Origin: Caldimonas caldifontis
GTDB taxonomy: Bacteria; Pseudomonadota; Gammaproteobacteria; Burkholderiales; Burkholderiaceae_C
NCBI RefSeq assembly: GCF_002930615.1
Contig: NZ_PSNX01000010.1
Location: 1 to 64,000 of the forward strand
Direction: 5' to 3'
Length of the DNA: 64,000 nt
Both the position numbers and the translations under genes were made by a program. The notes under the pieces are model-generated. The model was not told where the DNA came from, ran no database searches, and saw only the letters and a program-made list of their open reading frames with translations. Within the stretch, counting starts at the first letter, position 1; each line of letters opens with the position of its first letter. Of this stretch, positions 1-8,949 are shown in pieces.

Positions 1-36
1 TGCGGATTCCCGTGTGAAAGTAGGACATCGTCAGGC
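1..36 (+). rRNA. rrf: 5S ribosomal RNA, 3' end only
   Basis: The first 36 bases match the 3' end of betaproteobacterial 5S rRNA, including the run GTAGGACATCGTCAGGC that closes the molecule. The rest of the gene, and presumably 16S and 23S, lie to the left of the window. A strong terminator follows within 15 bases, as expected for the end of an rRNA operon. The exact 3' end is uncertain by one or two bases. Confidence 0.85.
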
Positions 37-48
37 TATTAACCCCCA

Positions 49-86
49 AACCCCCACCCCCGACAAGGCGGTGGGGGTTCGTTTTT
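49..86 (+). terminator. rRNA operon intrinsic terminator
   Basis: A perfect 10-bp stem (AACCCCCACC at 49-58 against GGTGGGGGTT at 70-79) with an 11-base loop is followed by a T run at 82-86. It lies just after the 5S rRNA end and closes the rRNA operon ahead of the M16 peptidase gene. Confidence 0.85.
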
Positions 87-150
87 GGGGTTCGGAACCT
101 CTTCTGGCCGGGACGTTCAGACAGCGGTGATCTTCTGGAGGCACGTGACG

Positions 151-2880
151 ATGTCTTGGTGGCGCTGTGGCTTGGTGGGATTGTTTTTCTTTGGGGCGCT
201 GCCGGCATCCTGGGCCCAGATGCCCGGCACGCTGCCTGCACCGGTGGCCCAGGTCGAAGGCGTGCAGGAGTATCGGCTCGACAATGGCCTGCAGATCCTG
301 CTGGTGCCCGACGCGAGCAAGCCCACGACCACGGTGAACCTCACGGTTCGAGTGGGATCGCGTCACGAATCCTATGGCGAGACGGGGATGGCCCATCTGC
401 TGGAGCATCTGCTTTTCAAAGGCAGTGCCAGGCACCCAGACGCCTGGGCGGAATTCAGCCGCAGGGGCCTTCGAGCCAACGGATCGACGTGGTATGACCG
501 CACCAATTACTTTGCAAGTTTTGCTGCAGACGACGATAACCTGCGTTGGTATCTCGACTGGCTTGCCGATGCGATGGTGAATGCCTCGCTGGAGCGCAGT
601 GCGCTGGACGCCGAGATGACGGTGGTGCGCAATGAGATGGAGATGGGTGAGAACGACGCCGGACGTGTCCTGCTCGAGCGGGGCCTGTCGACCATGTACC
701 TCTGGCACAACTACGGCAACAGCACGATCGGCGCACGCAGCGACGTGGAGAACGTCGACATCGAGGCCCTGAGGCGCTTCTACCGCACGCACTATCGTCC
801 GGACAACGCGACGCTGATCGTTTCGGGTCTGTTTGAGACGCAGAGGGTTCTGGACTGGGTCCAGACCTACTTTGCGCCCCTCCCGCGACCAGGTGCGCCG
901 TTACCGGTGCCCGTCACGCTGGATCCGGTTCAGGACGGCGAACGCGAGGCAGTTCTTCGGCGCCCTGGGGGCGTACCGCTGATCTATGCGATGTACCACG
1001 TCCCGCCGGGGCCGCACCCGGACCACGCGGCCTTCCGGGCGCTTGCCCTGATTCTGGGAGACAGCCCGGGGGGGCGCTTGCATCGCGAACTGGTCGAGTC
1101 TTCCGTGGCCGCTGCTGCCTTTGCCTTCACCCAGGGGTTGGCTGACCCGGGCTATGCCTTGTTCGGGCTGCAACTGGCTGCCGACGGTGATGTAACGCGG
1201 GCGCAAGAGGCGCTTCTGCGTGTGGTCGAGGGGCTGGAGCACGCGCCCATCACTCAGGCGGAGCTCGACCGAGCGAAGGCCCGTTGGCTCAAGCAATGGG
1301 AACTGTCCTTTGCCGATGCGCAGCGTGTCGGTGTCGCGCTGTCGGAGTCGATCGCTCAAGGGGACTGGCGCCTGCACTTTCTCACACGAGACCGCATCCG
1401 CGATCTGCGTCTTGAAGATGTGCAGCGGGTGGCACAGGCCTACTTGGTCCGAGACAACCGCACGGTGGCCCGCTACGTGCCGGAGGCAACTCCGCGCCGG
1501 GCGCCGGAGCCGCAGCGCGTGGATGTGGCGGCCCAGCTGGCGGGCTATGTGGGGGATGTGCGGCAAGGCGTGATCGAGACATTCGAGCCCACGCCCGCCA
1601 ACATCGACGCGAACACGGTCGTGCACCAGGTGGGTGAGGGGCTGCAGGTGGCCCTGCTGCCGAAACCGACGCGGGGGCAGCTGGTCCATGCGCGGCTGGA
1701 CTTGCGCTTCGGATCGGTTACGAGCCTGCAGGGCCAGGGCGAGGCTGCCAGCATGGTTGCAGCTTTGCTGGACAAGGGCACCCGGCGCCTGTCACGCCAG
1801 GCCCTGTCGGACGAACTCGATCGCTTGCGTGCGGATGTCTCGGTGCAGTCCGTCGCAGGGGGGGTCAGTGTGTCGATGAGGACCTCGCGGGACCAGCTCC
1901 CCGGCCTGCTGGCTGTCGTGGCCCAGATGCTGCGAGAACCGGCCCTGGAGGCGGCGGCGTTCGACGAGGTTCGGCGTCAGTGGCTGGCCGGGCTGCAGGA
2001 GGCTCTGCGCTCGCCGGAGGACCGCGTGGACAATGCTGTGGAGGGGCGTCTGAGCCCGTACCCACCGGGCGATGTTCGTCATGTGGCGGATCTGGACCGG
2101 CAGCGTCAGTCGGTGCAGGCCTTGTCCCTGCAACAGGTCAGGGCCTTCCACAAGCGCTTCTATGGTGCGTCCCATGCTCAGTTTGCTGCTGTGGGAGACA
2201 TGGATACACAGGCCGTGCTCGACGCCCTGGAACAGCATTTCCGGGGTTGGCGCAGCGCGGAGGTGTACGAGCGCATTCCCCGGCCATTCGCCGAGGTCCT
2301 ACCGGCGGAACTCAGGTTCACCACCCCGGACCAGCGCAATGCTTATCTGCGTGCCAGCCAGCCCTTGCCCATGTCCGATGCCCATCCCGACTATGCCGCG
2401 TTCCTGGTGGCGAACTATCTGCTGGGCCAGAGCGGCAGTTCGCGACTGTGGAGCCGTGTTCGCGAGCGGGAAGGCCTGTCGTACGGCATCCAGTCCTATG
2501 TGGAGTGGAATGCCTGGGAACCCAATTCGACCTGGACCGTGTCTGCCATCTTTGCTCCTGAAAACCTGATGCGTGTGCGACAGGCTGTCGAGGAGGAGGT
2601 GACAAAGGCCCTGTTGGAGGGCTTCACCGCAGAGGAAGTGGAGGCCGCGCGCAAAGGGCTGCTGGCGCTGCGACGACTGGGGCGGGCCCAGGATGCTCAG
2701 CTGGCGGCAGCCTTGTCGGAGAATCTGCGGCTGGGGCGTCGTTTCGAGGTGTCGCAGGCGGTGGACGAACGGATTGCGCGCCTGACCCCGCAGGAGGTGC
2801 ATGCCGCGCTGCGCAACCATCTGCGCCCGGACCGCTGGGTCTGGGCCGTTGGCGGCGACTTCAAGGAGGCGGTGCGCTGA
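151..2880 (+). CDS. M16 family zinc metallopeptidase, two-domain (pitrilysin/PqqL type)
   Basis: This is a 909-residue secreted zinc peptidase. An N-terminal signal peptide (hydrophobic stretch ending ALPASWAQ) directs it to the periplasm. The inverted zinc motif HLLEH gives H82, E85 and H86, and E162 follows 75 residues later, which is exactly the HxxEH-x75-E spacing of M16 enzymes. The second half repeats the M16 fold without HxxEH, so it is probably the inactive closing half of the clamshell. The start is ATG 151, 9 bases after GGAGG at 137-141; GTG 145 is an alternative. The 3' end overlaps the convergent acetyltransferase gene by 20 bases. The substrate cannot be read from sequence. Confidence 0.9.
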   Translation: MSWWRCGLVGLFFFGALPASWAQMPGTLPAPVAQVEGVQEYRLDNGLQILLVPDASKPTTTVNLTVRVGSRHESYGETGMAHLLEHLLFKGSARHPDAWAEFSRRGLRANGSTWYDRTNYFASFAADDDNLRWYLDWLADAMVNASLERSALDAEMTVVRNEMEMGENDAGRVLLERGLSTMYLWHNYGNSTIGARSDVENVDIEALRRFYRTHYRPDNATLIVSGLFETQRVLDWVQTYFAPLPRPGAPLPVPVTLDPVQDGEREAVLRRPGGVPLIYAMYHVPPGPHPDHAAFRALALILGDSPGGRLHRELVESSVAAAAFAFTQGLADPGYALFGLQLAADGDVTRAQEALLRVVEGLEHAPITQAELDRAKARWLKQWELSFADAQRVGVALSESIAQGDWRLHFLTRDRIRDLRLEDVQRVAQAYLVRDNRTVARYVPEATPRRAPEPQRVDVAAQLAGYVGDVRQGVIETFEPTPANIDANTVVHQVGEGLQVALLPKPTRGQLVHARLDLRFGSVTSLQGQGEAASMVAALLDKGTRRLSRQALSDELDRLRADVSVQSVAGGVSVSMRTSRDQLPGLLAVVAQMLREPALEAAAFDEVRRQWLAGLQEALRSPEDRVDNAVEGRLSPYPPGDVRHVADLDRQRQSVQALSLQQVRAFHKRFYGASHAQFAAVGDMDTQAVLDALEQHFRGWRSAEVYERIPRPFAEVLPAELRFTTPDQRNAYLRASQPLPMSDAHPDYAAFLVANYLLGQSGSSRLWSRVREREGLSYGIQSYVEWNAWEPNSTWTVSAIFAPENLMRVRQAVEEEVTKALLEGFTAEEVEAARKGLLALRRLGRAQDAQLAAALSENLRLGRRFEVSQAVDERIARLTPQEVHAALRNHLRPDRWVWAVGGDFKEAVR

Positions 2881-4048
2881 CGTCGCGGAACGGGTTGCGC
2901 TCGCGCAGTTCGTCGACGTAGGCGGCGATGCCGCGCCCCTCTCGCTGGAGGAAATGCGCCACTGCGTCCGAAAAGGCAGGGTGGCGCAACCAGTGGGCCG
3001 ACCATGTCGTGACAGGCAGGAGCCCGCGGGCCATCTTGTGTTCGCCCTGCGCTCCACCTTCGAAGCGCTGGTAGCCCTGATCGATGCACCATTGCAGGGG
3101 CTGGTAGTAGCAGGCCTCGAAATGCAGGCAGGGCACAGGCTCCACACATCCCCAGTAGCGACCGTAGGCGATGCGCTGTCCGGGGTCGATACCGACGAGC
3201 GAACTCGCGATGCGCTCGGTCCCTCGGTAGGCCAGAAACATCAGCCAGTGCTGCGACAGGTGCTGCGCCATCTCGTCGAAGAAGGCCCGTGTGAGGTAGG
3301 GCGTCGAGCGGTGGGCATGGTACGTTGCCACATAGCAGCGGTAGAAGAAGTCCCAGTCGTCAGCGGTGATCTGCGAACCCTGACGAGTCTCGAAGCGGAT
3401 GCCTGCCTCGGCGACCCTGCGGCGCTCCTGAGCGATCTTCTTGCGCTTTTCGCGCTGAAGCTGCGCCAGAAAATCGCCAAAGCTGCCATATGGGTCGGGG
3501 GTGCGGTTGTGCCAGTGGAACTGAACGGTGCGGCGCAGCAGCCACCCCTGCGATTCGGCTGCGGCGCGATCGGCATCGCACAGGAAGAGCAGGTGCGCAG
3601 ACGAAACCAGGCCTTCGGCAAGCAACTCGCGCAGCCCCTGCAGCAGGGCAAGGCGCGCACCCTCGTCCAGCGCGAGCAGTCGGGGGCCGGGGACGGGCGT
3701 GAAGGGAATTGCGCCAGTGAGCTTGGGGTAGTAGGGCAGCCCGTGGCGCTCGTGGGCATCGGCCCAGGCCCAGTCGAAGACATACTCGCCATAGGAGTGT
3801 GACTTCAGGTAGAGCGGCAGGGCCCCCTGCAGGCGGTCGCCTTGCCAGGCGGTCAGGAACTGCGGCAGCCAGCCCGTGTCGGCGGTGGCGCTGCCTGACC
3901 GGTGCAAGGCCTGGAGGTAGGCGTGCCGAAGGAAGAAGGGCGCACCGCCGTTGGCATCCAGCAGGTGGTCCCAGTCCGCGGAGGCGATCTGTGCGGGGTC
4001 GTCATGGACCCGGATGACATAATCGACCGACCTCTTCTCCACTTTCAT
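2861..4048 (-). CDS. FemAB-like/GNAT-fold acyltransferase, DUF482 family
   Basis: This 395-residue protein matches the DUF482 family (peptidoglycan-biosynthesis-like, FemAB/GNAT fold), with typical segments such as GGAPFFLRHAYLQAL near the N-terminus and FEGGAQGEHKMARG near the C-terminus. The family is cytoplasmic and is thought to transfer an acyl or aminoacyl group, but its substrate is not established. The start ATG (4046-4048) directly abuts the start ATG of the divergent nadE at 4049, forming CATATG. Any promoter and ribosome site must therefore lie inside the opposite gene, unless GTG 4042 is the true start. The 3' end overlaps the M16 gene. Confidence 0.75.
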   Translation of the reverse strand: MKVEKRSVDYVIRVHDDPAQIASADWDHLLDANGGAPFFLRHAYLQALHRSGSATADTGWLPQFLTAWQGDRLQGALPLYLKSHSYGEYVFDWAWADAHERHGLPYYPKLTGAIPFTPVPGPRLLALDEGARLALLQGLRELLAEGLVSSAHLLFLCDADRAAAESQGWLLRRTVQFHWHNRTPDPYGSFGDFLAQLQREKRKKIAQERRRVAEAGIRFETRQGSQITADDWDFFYRCYVATYHAHRSTPYLTRAFFDEMAQHLSQHWLMFLAYRGTERIASSLVGIDPGQRIAYGRYWGCVEPVPCLHFEACYYQPLQWCIDQGYQRFEGGAQGEHKMARGLLPVTTWSAHWLRHPAFSDAVAHFLQREGRGIAAYVDELRERNPFRDVSAPPP

Positions 4049-5746
4049 ATGTCAGCCCAAGCCGTGGTCAAGGTTGCCGTTGCGCAGTTCAACCCTTCTG
4101 TTGGCGATCTCGCCGGCAACGTATCGCGCATCGAGGCCTGGGCCCGCCGGGCGCACGCCCAGGGGGTGCGCCTGCTGATCACGCCGGAACTGTCGCTGTG
4201 TGGCTATCCCCCCGAGGACCTGCTGCTGCGCCCGGCCTTCCTGCAGGCCTGCGAGGAGGCGCTGGCGGCGTGTGCGGCTCGTCTGGCCGACCTGGAGGGT
4301 TTGCATGTGGTGGTGGGTCATCCGCGTTCGTGGACAGGATCGGGCGATCTTAGGACCAGGTCGGTGATCGTGCCGCAACGGGTGAATGCAGCCTCGGTGC
4401 TGGCGGGGGGAAAGGTGCGGGCCACCTACGCCAAGCGCGAACTGCCGAACTACCAGGTCTTTGACGAACGGCGCTACTTCGTGTCGGGCCGCGAGCTCGG
4501 CCAAGGGCCGGTGGTCTTCGAGGTCGACGGCATCCGCTTTGGTCTGAACATCTGTGAGGATGCCTGGTTCGTCGAGCCGGCGCGCAGCGCGCGCGAGGCA
4601 GGGGCGCAGGTGCTCGTCGTGCTCAATGCCTCGCCCTACCACCTGGGCAAGGTGGCGGAGCGCGAGGAGCGCATGGCGGAGAGAGCGCGCGAATGCGGGC
4701 TGCCGCTCATCTACGCGCATCAGGTGGGTGGTCAGGATGAGGTGGTCTTCGATGGCGCGTCCTTTGCCCTCAATGCGGACGGTGCGGTGACGGCTCGTGC
4801 GCCGATGTTCGAGGAACACCTCATGGTGCTGGACGTGTCGCCCCAGCGGGTGCAGGGCGAGCTGCATCCCCTGCCGCCAACGGAGGCCCAGGTCTGGGCG
4901 GCCCTCGTCACAGGGGTGCGTGACTACGTGGGCAAGAACGGTTTCCCCGGGGCCATCATCGGCCTGAGCGGGGGGATCGACTCGGCTTTGGTGCTCGCCG
5001 TGGCGGTCGATGCGCTGGGGGCAGAGCGGGTGCGCACGGTGATGATGCCGTCGCCCTACACGGCCGACATCTCCTGGCTGGATGCGCGCGACATGGCGCA
5101 GCGCCTGGGCGTGCGCTACGACGAGTTCTCGATCACGCCGATGTTCGAGGCTTTCAAGGCGACGTTGGCCGGGGAGTTTGCGGGCCTTCCCGAGGACGCG
5201 ACCGAGGAGAACATCCAGGCGCGTGTGCGCGGGACGCTGCTGATGGCCCTGTCGAACAAGCACGGCAGCATCGTGCTGACCACCGGCAACAAGAGCGAGA
5301 TGGCCACCGGCTACTGCACGCTCTATGGCGACATGGCCGGCGGCTTTGCGGTGATCAAGGATGTGGCCAAGACCCTGGTCTATCGGTTGGCGCGCTGGAA
5401 GAACGAGCAACCGACACGTCGTGCCGACGGCAGCACCGGCCCTGTGATTCCCGAGCGCATCATCACGAGGCCGCCATCAGCCGAGCTGCGGCCCGACCAG
5501 ACCGACCAGGACAGCCTGCCCCCCTATGAGGTGCTGGATGCGATCATGCAGCGCTACATGGAGGACGACCAGAGCATCGAGGACATCGTGGCGGCGGGCT
5601 ACGCGCGGGAAGACGTCGAACGCGTGACGCGGCTGCTGAAGATCAACGAGTACAAACGCCGCCAGGCGCCGGTGGGGATCCGCATCACGCACCGCGCGTT
5701 CGGACGCGACTGGCGCTATCCGATCACCTCGAAGTTCCGCGCTTAA
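4049..5746 (+). CDS. nadE: Glutamine-dependent NAD+ synthetase
   Basis: This 565-residue enzyme makes NAD+ from nicotinate adenine dinucleotide, ATP and glutamine. The N-terminal half is a nitrilase-type glutaminase whose Glu-Lys-Cys triad is E47 (ITPEL), K130 (AKRELPNY) and C170 (LNICEDAW). The C-terminal half is the synthetase, with the ATP pyrophosphatase loop LSGGIDSAL. The start is ATG 4049, giving the usual MSAQ..VKVAVAQ N-terminus; GTG 4064 is a fallback, and no clear Shine-Dalgarno precedes either. glnB follows 39 bases downstream in the same direction, so the two may be co-transcribed, linking NAD synthesis to nitrogen status. Confidence 0.95.
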   Translation: MSAQAVVKVAVAQFNPSVGDLAGNVSRIEAWARRAHAQGVRLLITPELSLCGYPPEDLLLRPAFLQACEEALAACAARLADLEGLHVVVGHPRSWTGSGDLRTRSVIVPQRVNAASVLAGGKVRATYAKRELPNYQVFDERRYFVSGRELGQGPVVFEVDGIRFGLNICEDAWFVEPARSAREAGAQVLVVLNASPYHLGKVAEREERMAERARECGLPLIYAHQVGGQDEVVFDGASFALNADGAVTARAPMFEEHLMVLDVSPQRVQGELHPLPPTEAQVWAALVTGVRDYVGKNGFPGAIIGLSGGIDSALVLAVAVDALGAERVRTVMMPSPYTADISWLDARDMAQRLGVRYDEFSITPMFEAFKATLAGEFAGLPEDATEENIQARVRGTLLMALSNKHGSIVLTTGNKSEMATGYCTLYGDMAGGFAVIKDVAKTLVYRLARWKNEQPTRRADGSTGPVIPERIITRPPSAELRPDQTDQDSLPPYEVLDAIMQRYMEDDQSIEDIVAAGYAREDVERVTRLLKINEYKRRQAPVGIRITHRAFGRDWRYPITSKFRA

Positions 5747-6124
<378 letters not shown>

Positions 6125-6153
6125 GGCTGCGGACGGCACGTTCATGCTGCGAG

Positions 6154-6176
6154 AGGCCCACTTCGGTGGGCTTCTT
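6154..6176 (+). terminator. Terminator after glnB
   Basis: A 6-bp GC stem (GCCCAC / GTGGGC) with a TTCG tetraloop, extended by A-T and G-T pairs, is followed by TTCTT. It lies between the convergent ends of glnB and the LOG-family gene. Confidence 0.7.
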
Positions 6177-6190
6177 GCATCTTCACGCGG

Positions 6191-6775
6191 TCAGATCTTC
6201 CGGTAGTCGTCGGGTGCGGTGGCCTGCTGTGCCTGGGTGCGCAAAGCTTCCAGCAGGGCGGCCGGATCGGTGCTCACCTGCAGGACCCCATGCTGCGCGG
6301 GGCTGAGGAAGCCCTGCGCCACGGTATGGCCCAGAAAGCCGAGCAGGCCGTCGTAGTAGCCCTGGACATTGAGCAGGCCCACGGGCTTGTCGTGGTAGCC
6401 GAGCTGGCGCCAGGTCCAGACCTCGAACAGCTCCTCGAAGGTGCCGATGCCGCCGGGCAGGGCGAGGAAGGCATCGGCACGCTCGGCCATCAGGCGTTTG
6501 CGCTCGTGCATGGTCTGCACCACGTGCAATTCTGTGAGGCCGGGGTGGCCCACTTCGCGGTCCATCAGGGTCTGCGGGATCACGCCGACCACCTCGCCCC
6601 CCTCGGCCAGGACGGCGTCCGCGACCACCCCCATCAGGCCGACGCGGCCGCCTCCGTAGACAAGCCGCCCACCTTGGCGGGCCAGGCACCGGCCGACCGC
6701 GTCTGCAGCCCGTACGTAGGCAGGGTGCTTGCCGTCACGCGAGCCGCAATAGACACACAGCGAAAAAGAGGGCAT
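6191..6775 (-). CDS. LOG family protein (TIGR00730, cytokinin riboside 5'-monophosphate phosphoribohydrolase-like)
   Basis: This 194-residue cytoplasmic Rossmann-fold protein carries both family motifs: [14 protein letters not shown] and [13 protein letters not shown] (the PGGxGTxxE nucleotide-binding/catalytic motif). Plant and bacterial LOG proteins hydrolyse nucleoside 5'-monophosphates to base and ribose 5-phosphate. Whether this one acts on cytokinin-like or ordinary AMP is unknown. The start is set at [15 protein letters not shown] (ATG 6775), where homology begins. It is the last gene of a six-gene minus-strand run, 20 bases after dgkA. Confidence 0.85.
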   Translation of the reverse strand: MPSFSLCVYCGSRDGKHPAYVRAADAVGRCLARQGGRLVYGGGRVGLMGVVADAVLAEGGEVVGVIPQTLMDREVGHPGLTELHVVQTMHERKRLMAERADAFLALPGGIGTFEELFEVWTWRQLGYHDKPVGLLNVQGYYDGLLGFLGHTVAQGFLSPAQHGVLQVSTDPAALLEALRTQAQQATAPDDYRKI

Positions 6776-6795
6776 GAGTCGAACGGTCGAAGGGA

Positions 6796-7182
6796 TCAGG
6801 ACAGAGGGAGCAGGCGAGCGCAGAGGGCTGCGACCCAGATCCCGCCGCACAGCAGCAGCGAAAGCAGCACGGCCGCACTGGCCAGGTCCTTGGCGCGCTT
6901 GGACAGGTCATGCATCTCGAAGGACACGCGGTCGATGGCTGCCTCGATGCCGGAGTTCAGCAGTTCGACGATCAGCACCAGCATGACGGAACCGGCCAGG
7001 AGCGCCACCTCGACCCAGCTCCGACCCAGCCAGAACGCGAACGGCACCATCACGACTGCGAGCCAGAACTCCTGACGGAAGGCGCTTTCGCTCTGATACG
7101 CCACTCGCAGGCCGTCGATGGAGTAGCGCAGGGCATGGGCTATGCGGGTCAGACCTGTGCGGCCCTTGTGTGGATTGGTCAT
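6796..7182 (-). CDS. dgkA: Diacylglycerol kinase (prokaryotic, membrane)
   Basis: This 128-residue integral membrane kinase recycles diacylglycerol to phosphatidic acid. It has the DgkA signature [15 protein letters not shown], which contains the catalytic glutamates, and three hydrophobic segments (around [29 protein letters not shown] and [17 protein letters not shown]). It lies 36 bases after the RDD gene and 20 before the LOG gene, so it probably shares their transcript. The phospholipid genes psd and pssA are only a few kilobases away but on the other strand. Confidence 0.92.
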   Translation of the reverse strand: MTNPHKGRTGLTRIAHALRYSIDGLRVAYQSESAFRQEFWLAVVMVPFAFWLGRSWVEVALLAGSVMLVLIVELLNSGIEAAIDRVSFEMHDLSKRAKDLASAAVLLSLLLCGGIWVAALCARLLPLS

Positions 7183-7218
7183 GGAACGATTGTGCCTGCC
7201 CGAGGCGGCGCGTGAATG

Positions 7219-7797
7219 TCAGTGCTTCGGCTGCGCTGCGGGTGGCACGGTCACCAGGCGCGTGCCGCAGACCGCGTCATGCCAGAACTGCCGGTCGCGG
7301 CGCAGGAGGGCAAGGCTGGCATAGCCCACGATCCAGCCCGTCACCGAACCGAACACGGCCCATCCGTTGCCGGCGACACCCAGGACATGGGCCAGCGCGA
7401 GGCCCGGTATCACCCAGACCCAGGCGGTCACGAAGCGCAGCAGCGCTCGCCCGCGGCCGGGCAGGCGTCCGTCGCGGCCCTCGAGTCGGATGCGCCACGT
7501 CTGCATGGGCAGGGTCTGACCACTGCGTGTCCAGCACCACACGAAGTACCAGGCCAGGATGACGACAATGAACGCGCCCAGCCCCACACGGCCTTGCAAG
7601 GCATGGCGCTGTCCCAGCAGGATGCCGTACAGCAGGCCCGCGATCATGACGATCCCGAAGAGCAGGACCGCTTCGTAGGTCAGGCAGGCCAGCCGGCGCC
7701 GAAGGGTCGGGGCGGTGGTCAGCGGTGCCGGGGGAGGGGAAGTGACGGTGGAGGACAAGTTCGGGCGTCTTTCACGGCGCCGCCGGCTTGGGTGCAC
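7219..7797 (-). CDS. RDD family membrane protein
   Basis: This 192-residue protein has about four transmembrane segments (VLLFGIVMIAGLLYGILLG, AFIVVILAWYFVWCW, WVWVIPGLALAHVLGV, VTGWIVGYASLALL). The RDD-like features are the N-terminal RRRLACLTYE and the C-terminal DRQFWHDAVCGTRLV. RDD proteins are poorly understood; some have been tied to ion exchange. The ATG at 7797 overlaps the end of the DUF3106 gene by 26 bases; an inner TTG start is possible. The overlap places it in the sigma-factor operon. Confidence 0.75.
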   Translation of the reverse strand: MHPSRRRRERRPNLSSTVTSPPPAPLTTAPTLRRRLACLTYEAVLLFGIVMIAGLLYGILLGQRHALQGRVGLGAFIVVILAWYFVWCWTRSGQTLPMQTWRIRLEGRDGRLPGRGRALLRFVTAWVWVIPGLALAHVLGVAGNGWAVFGSVTGWIVGYASLALLRRDRQFWHDAVCGTRLVTVPPAAQPKH

Positions 7798-8515
7798 GCG
7801 CAGAGGGCATCACGGGGCGCATGGCAGCCGCACCTTGCGGGCCTGCCACCGGCAGCAGCGTCTGAGGGTCGATGAGTCGGGACGAAGTCGCGATTTTCGG
7901 CAATCCGGGCTGCTGATGCCAAGTGGGCTGAGCGCGCTGGGTGACGGGGACCGTCGTGACCCCGGGGCGGACCTGCTGGGTCGTGGGAGACGCGGGCACC
8001 GACACGGGCTGACGTGCCCCAGGCGAGGCTTTCACGTCGAATCGCTGTGCCTGGGCCGCCAGCGCCTGGCGTTCCTCCGGAGGCAGGGCTTTGTAGGACT
8101 CCCAGCGATCCACCCGCTGGGAAGCCGGCAGGTCCTTGGCCGTACCGAAGTTGATGCGCGCCAGTGTGCGCTGCTGGGGAGACAGCGCCACCCATTCGCC
8201 CATACGTTCATGCACCCGACGGCGCTCGTCCTCGTTCAGGGAAGGAAAGCGCTGGGCGACTTCCAGCCATTTGCGCTTGCGAGGGCCATCGAGCGTGTCC
8301 CAGACCCCCTTGAGGGGGCTGAGGGCTTGCCGTTGGGGGGGGGCGAGCTGGCTCCAGCGAGGTCCCTCCTGGGACGCTGCGGTCAGCCGGGCCGGCTCGG
8401 CTCCACCGGCCGGGGGCGGTTGCGCGCACACGCTGCCGGCCAGAACCGGGCCGAGCACCCCGAGGGACGCCAGACGCAGCAGGAGGGGGCGCAAGCACGG
8501 CGGACGAACCATCAT
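7772..8515 (-). CDS. DUF3106 family secreted protein
   Basis: This 247-residue protein begins with a signal peptide (hydrophobic stretch ending VLAGSVCA before QPPP), so it is probably periplasmic. The middle (about residues 50-165) shows the DUF3106 pattern of repeated W..L.P.QR..L.PL motifs, for example RWSQLAPPQRQALSPL, KWLEVAQRF and RWESYKALPPEERQAL. The last 80 residues are Pro/Ala/Val-rich and look disordered. No function is established. It overlaps the upstream DUF3619 gene by four bases (ATGA), indicating translational coupling within the sigma-factor operon. Confidence 0.75.
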   Translation of the reverse strand: MMVRPPCLRPLLLRLASLGVLGPVLAGSVCAQPPPAGGAEPARLTAASQEGPRWSQLAPPQRQALSPLKGVWDTLDGPRKRKWLEVAQRFPSLNEDERRRVHERMGEWVALSPQQRTLARINFGTAKDLPASQRVDRWESYKALPPEERQALAAQAQRFDVKASPGARQPVSVPASPTTQQVRPGVTTVPVTQRAQPTWHQQPGLPKIATSSRLIDPQTLLPVAGPQGAAAMRPVMPSARAPKPAAP

Positions 8516-8949
8516 TCTCGCGGGGTTCTCAGGAACTCTAGGAAGCCGGGGTCGGCATAGGCGGCCGGAGGCAGATCGTCGGCCAGCAGCATGGCGTCGA
8601 TTTCGGCGGCCAGCTGGATCTGGCGCTCCGTTTCCCAGTGGTCAATGAGCAGCAGGCCGCCCAGCAAGGCCAGCAAGGGCAGCAGCCCTCCCAAGGCAGC
8701 CCACCATCTGCGCTCGCCGCCCTGGCCGGCAGGACCACGACCGAGCGCTGCGGCCCCGGAGGCGCTGACGACCCAGTTGGTCGTTGCAGCGGTCACGCGC
8801 CTGCGCGCGACCGCCTGCGCCCGCGCAAAACGCAGGCGCTCGGTGATGTCCGGCGGCAATGGGGCGTCGGACAGGTGGGCTGCCAGCAAGAGGCCCACCC
8901 GGGCCTCCAGGACCTCGGTTTCAGCAGACTGCAAGGGCGAATGGTTCAT
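8512..8949 (-). CDS. DUF3619 family single-pass membrane protein
   Basis: This 145-residue protein has a soluble N-terminal half rich in charged helices (about residues 1-60), one transmembrane segment (WWAALGGLLPLLALLGGLLLI, about residues 80-103) and a short acidic tail. That topology resembles small anti-sigma factors, and the gene directly follows an ECF sigma gene with a four-base ATGA overlap (8946-8949). No anti-sigma motif such as HxxxCxxC is visible, so the role is inferred only from position and topology. The start is ATG 8949 (MNHSPLQ). Confidence 0.75.
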   Translation of the reverse strand: MNHSPLQSAETEVLEARVGLLLAAHLSDAPLPPDITERLRFARAQAVARRRVTAATTNWVVSASGAAALGRGPAGQGGERRWWAALGGLLPLLALLGGLLLIDHWETERQIQLAAEIDAMLLADDLPPAAYADPGFLEFLRTPRE

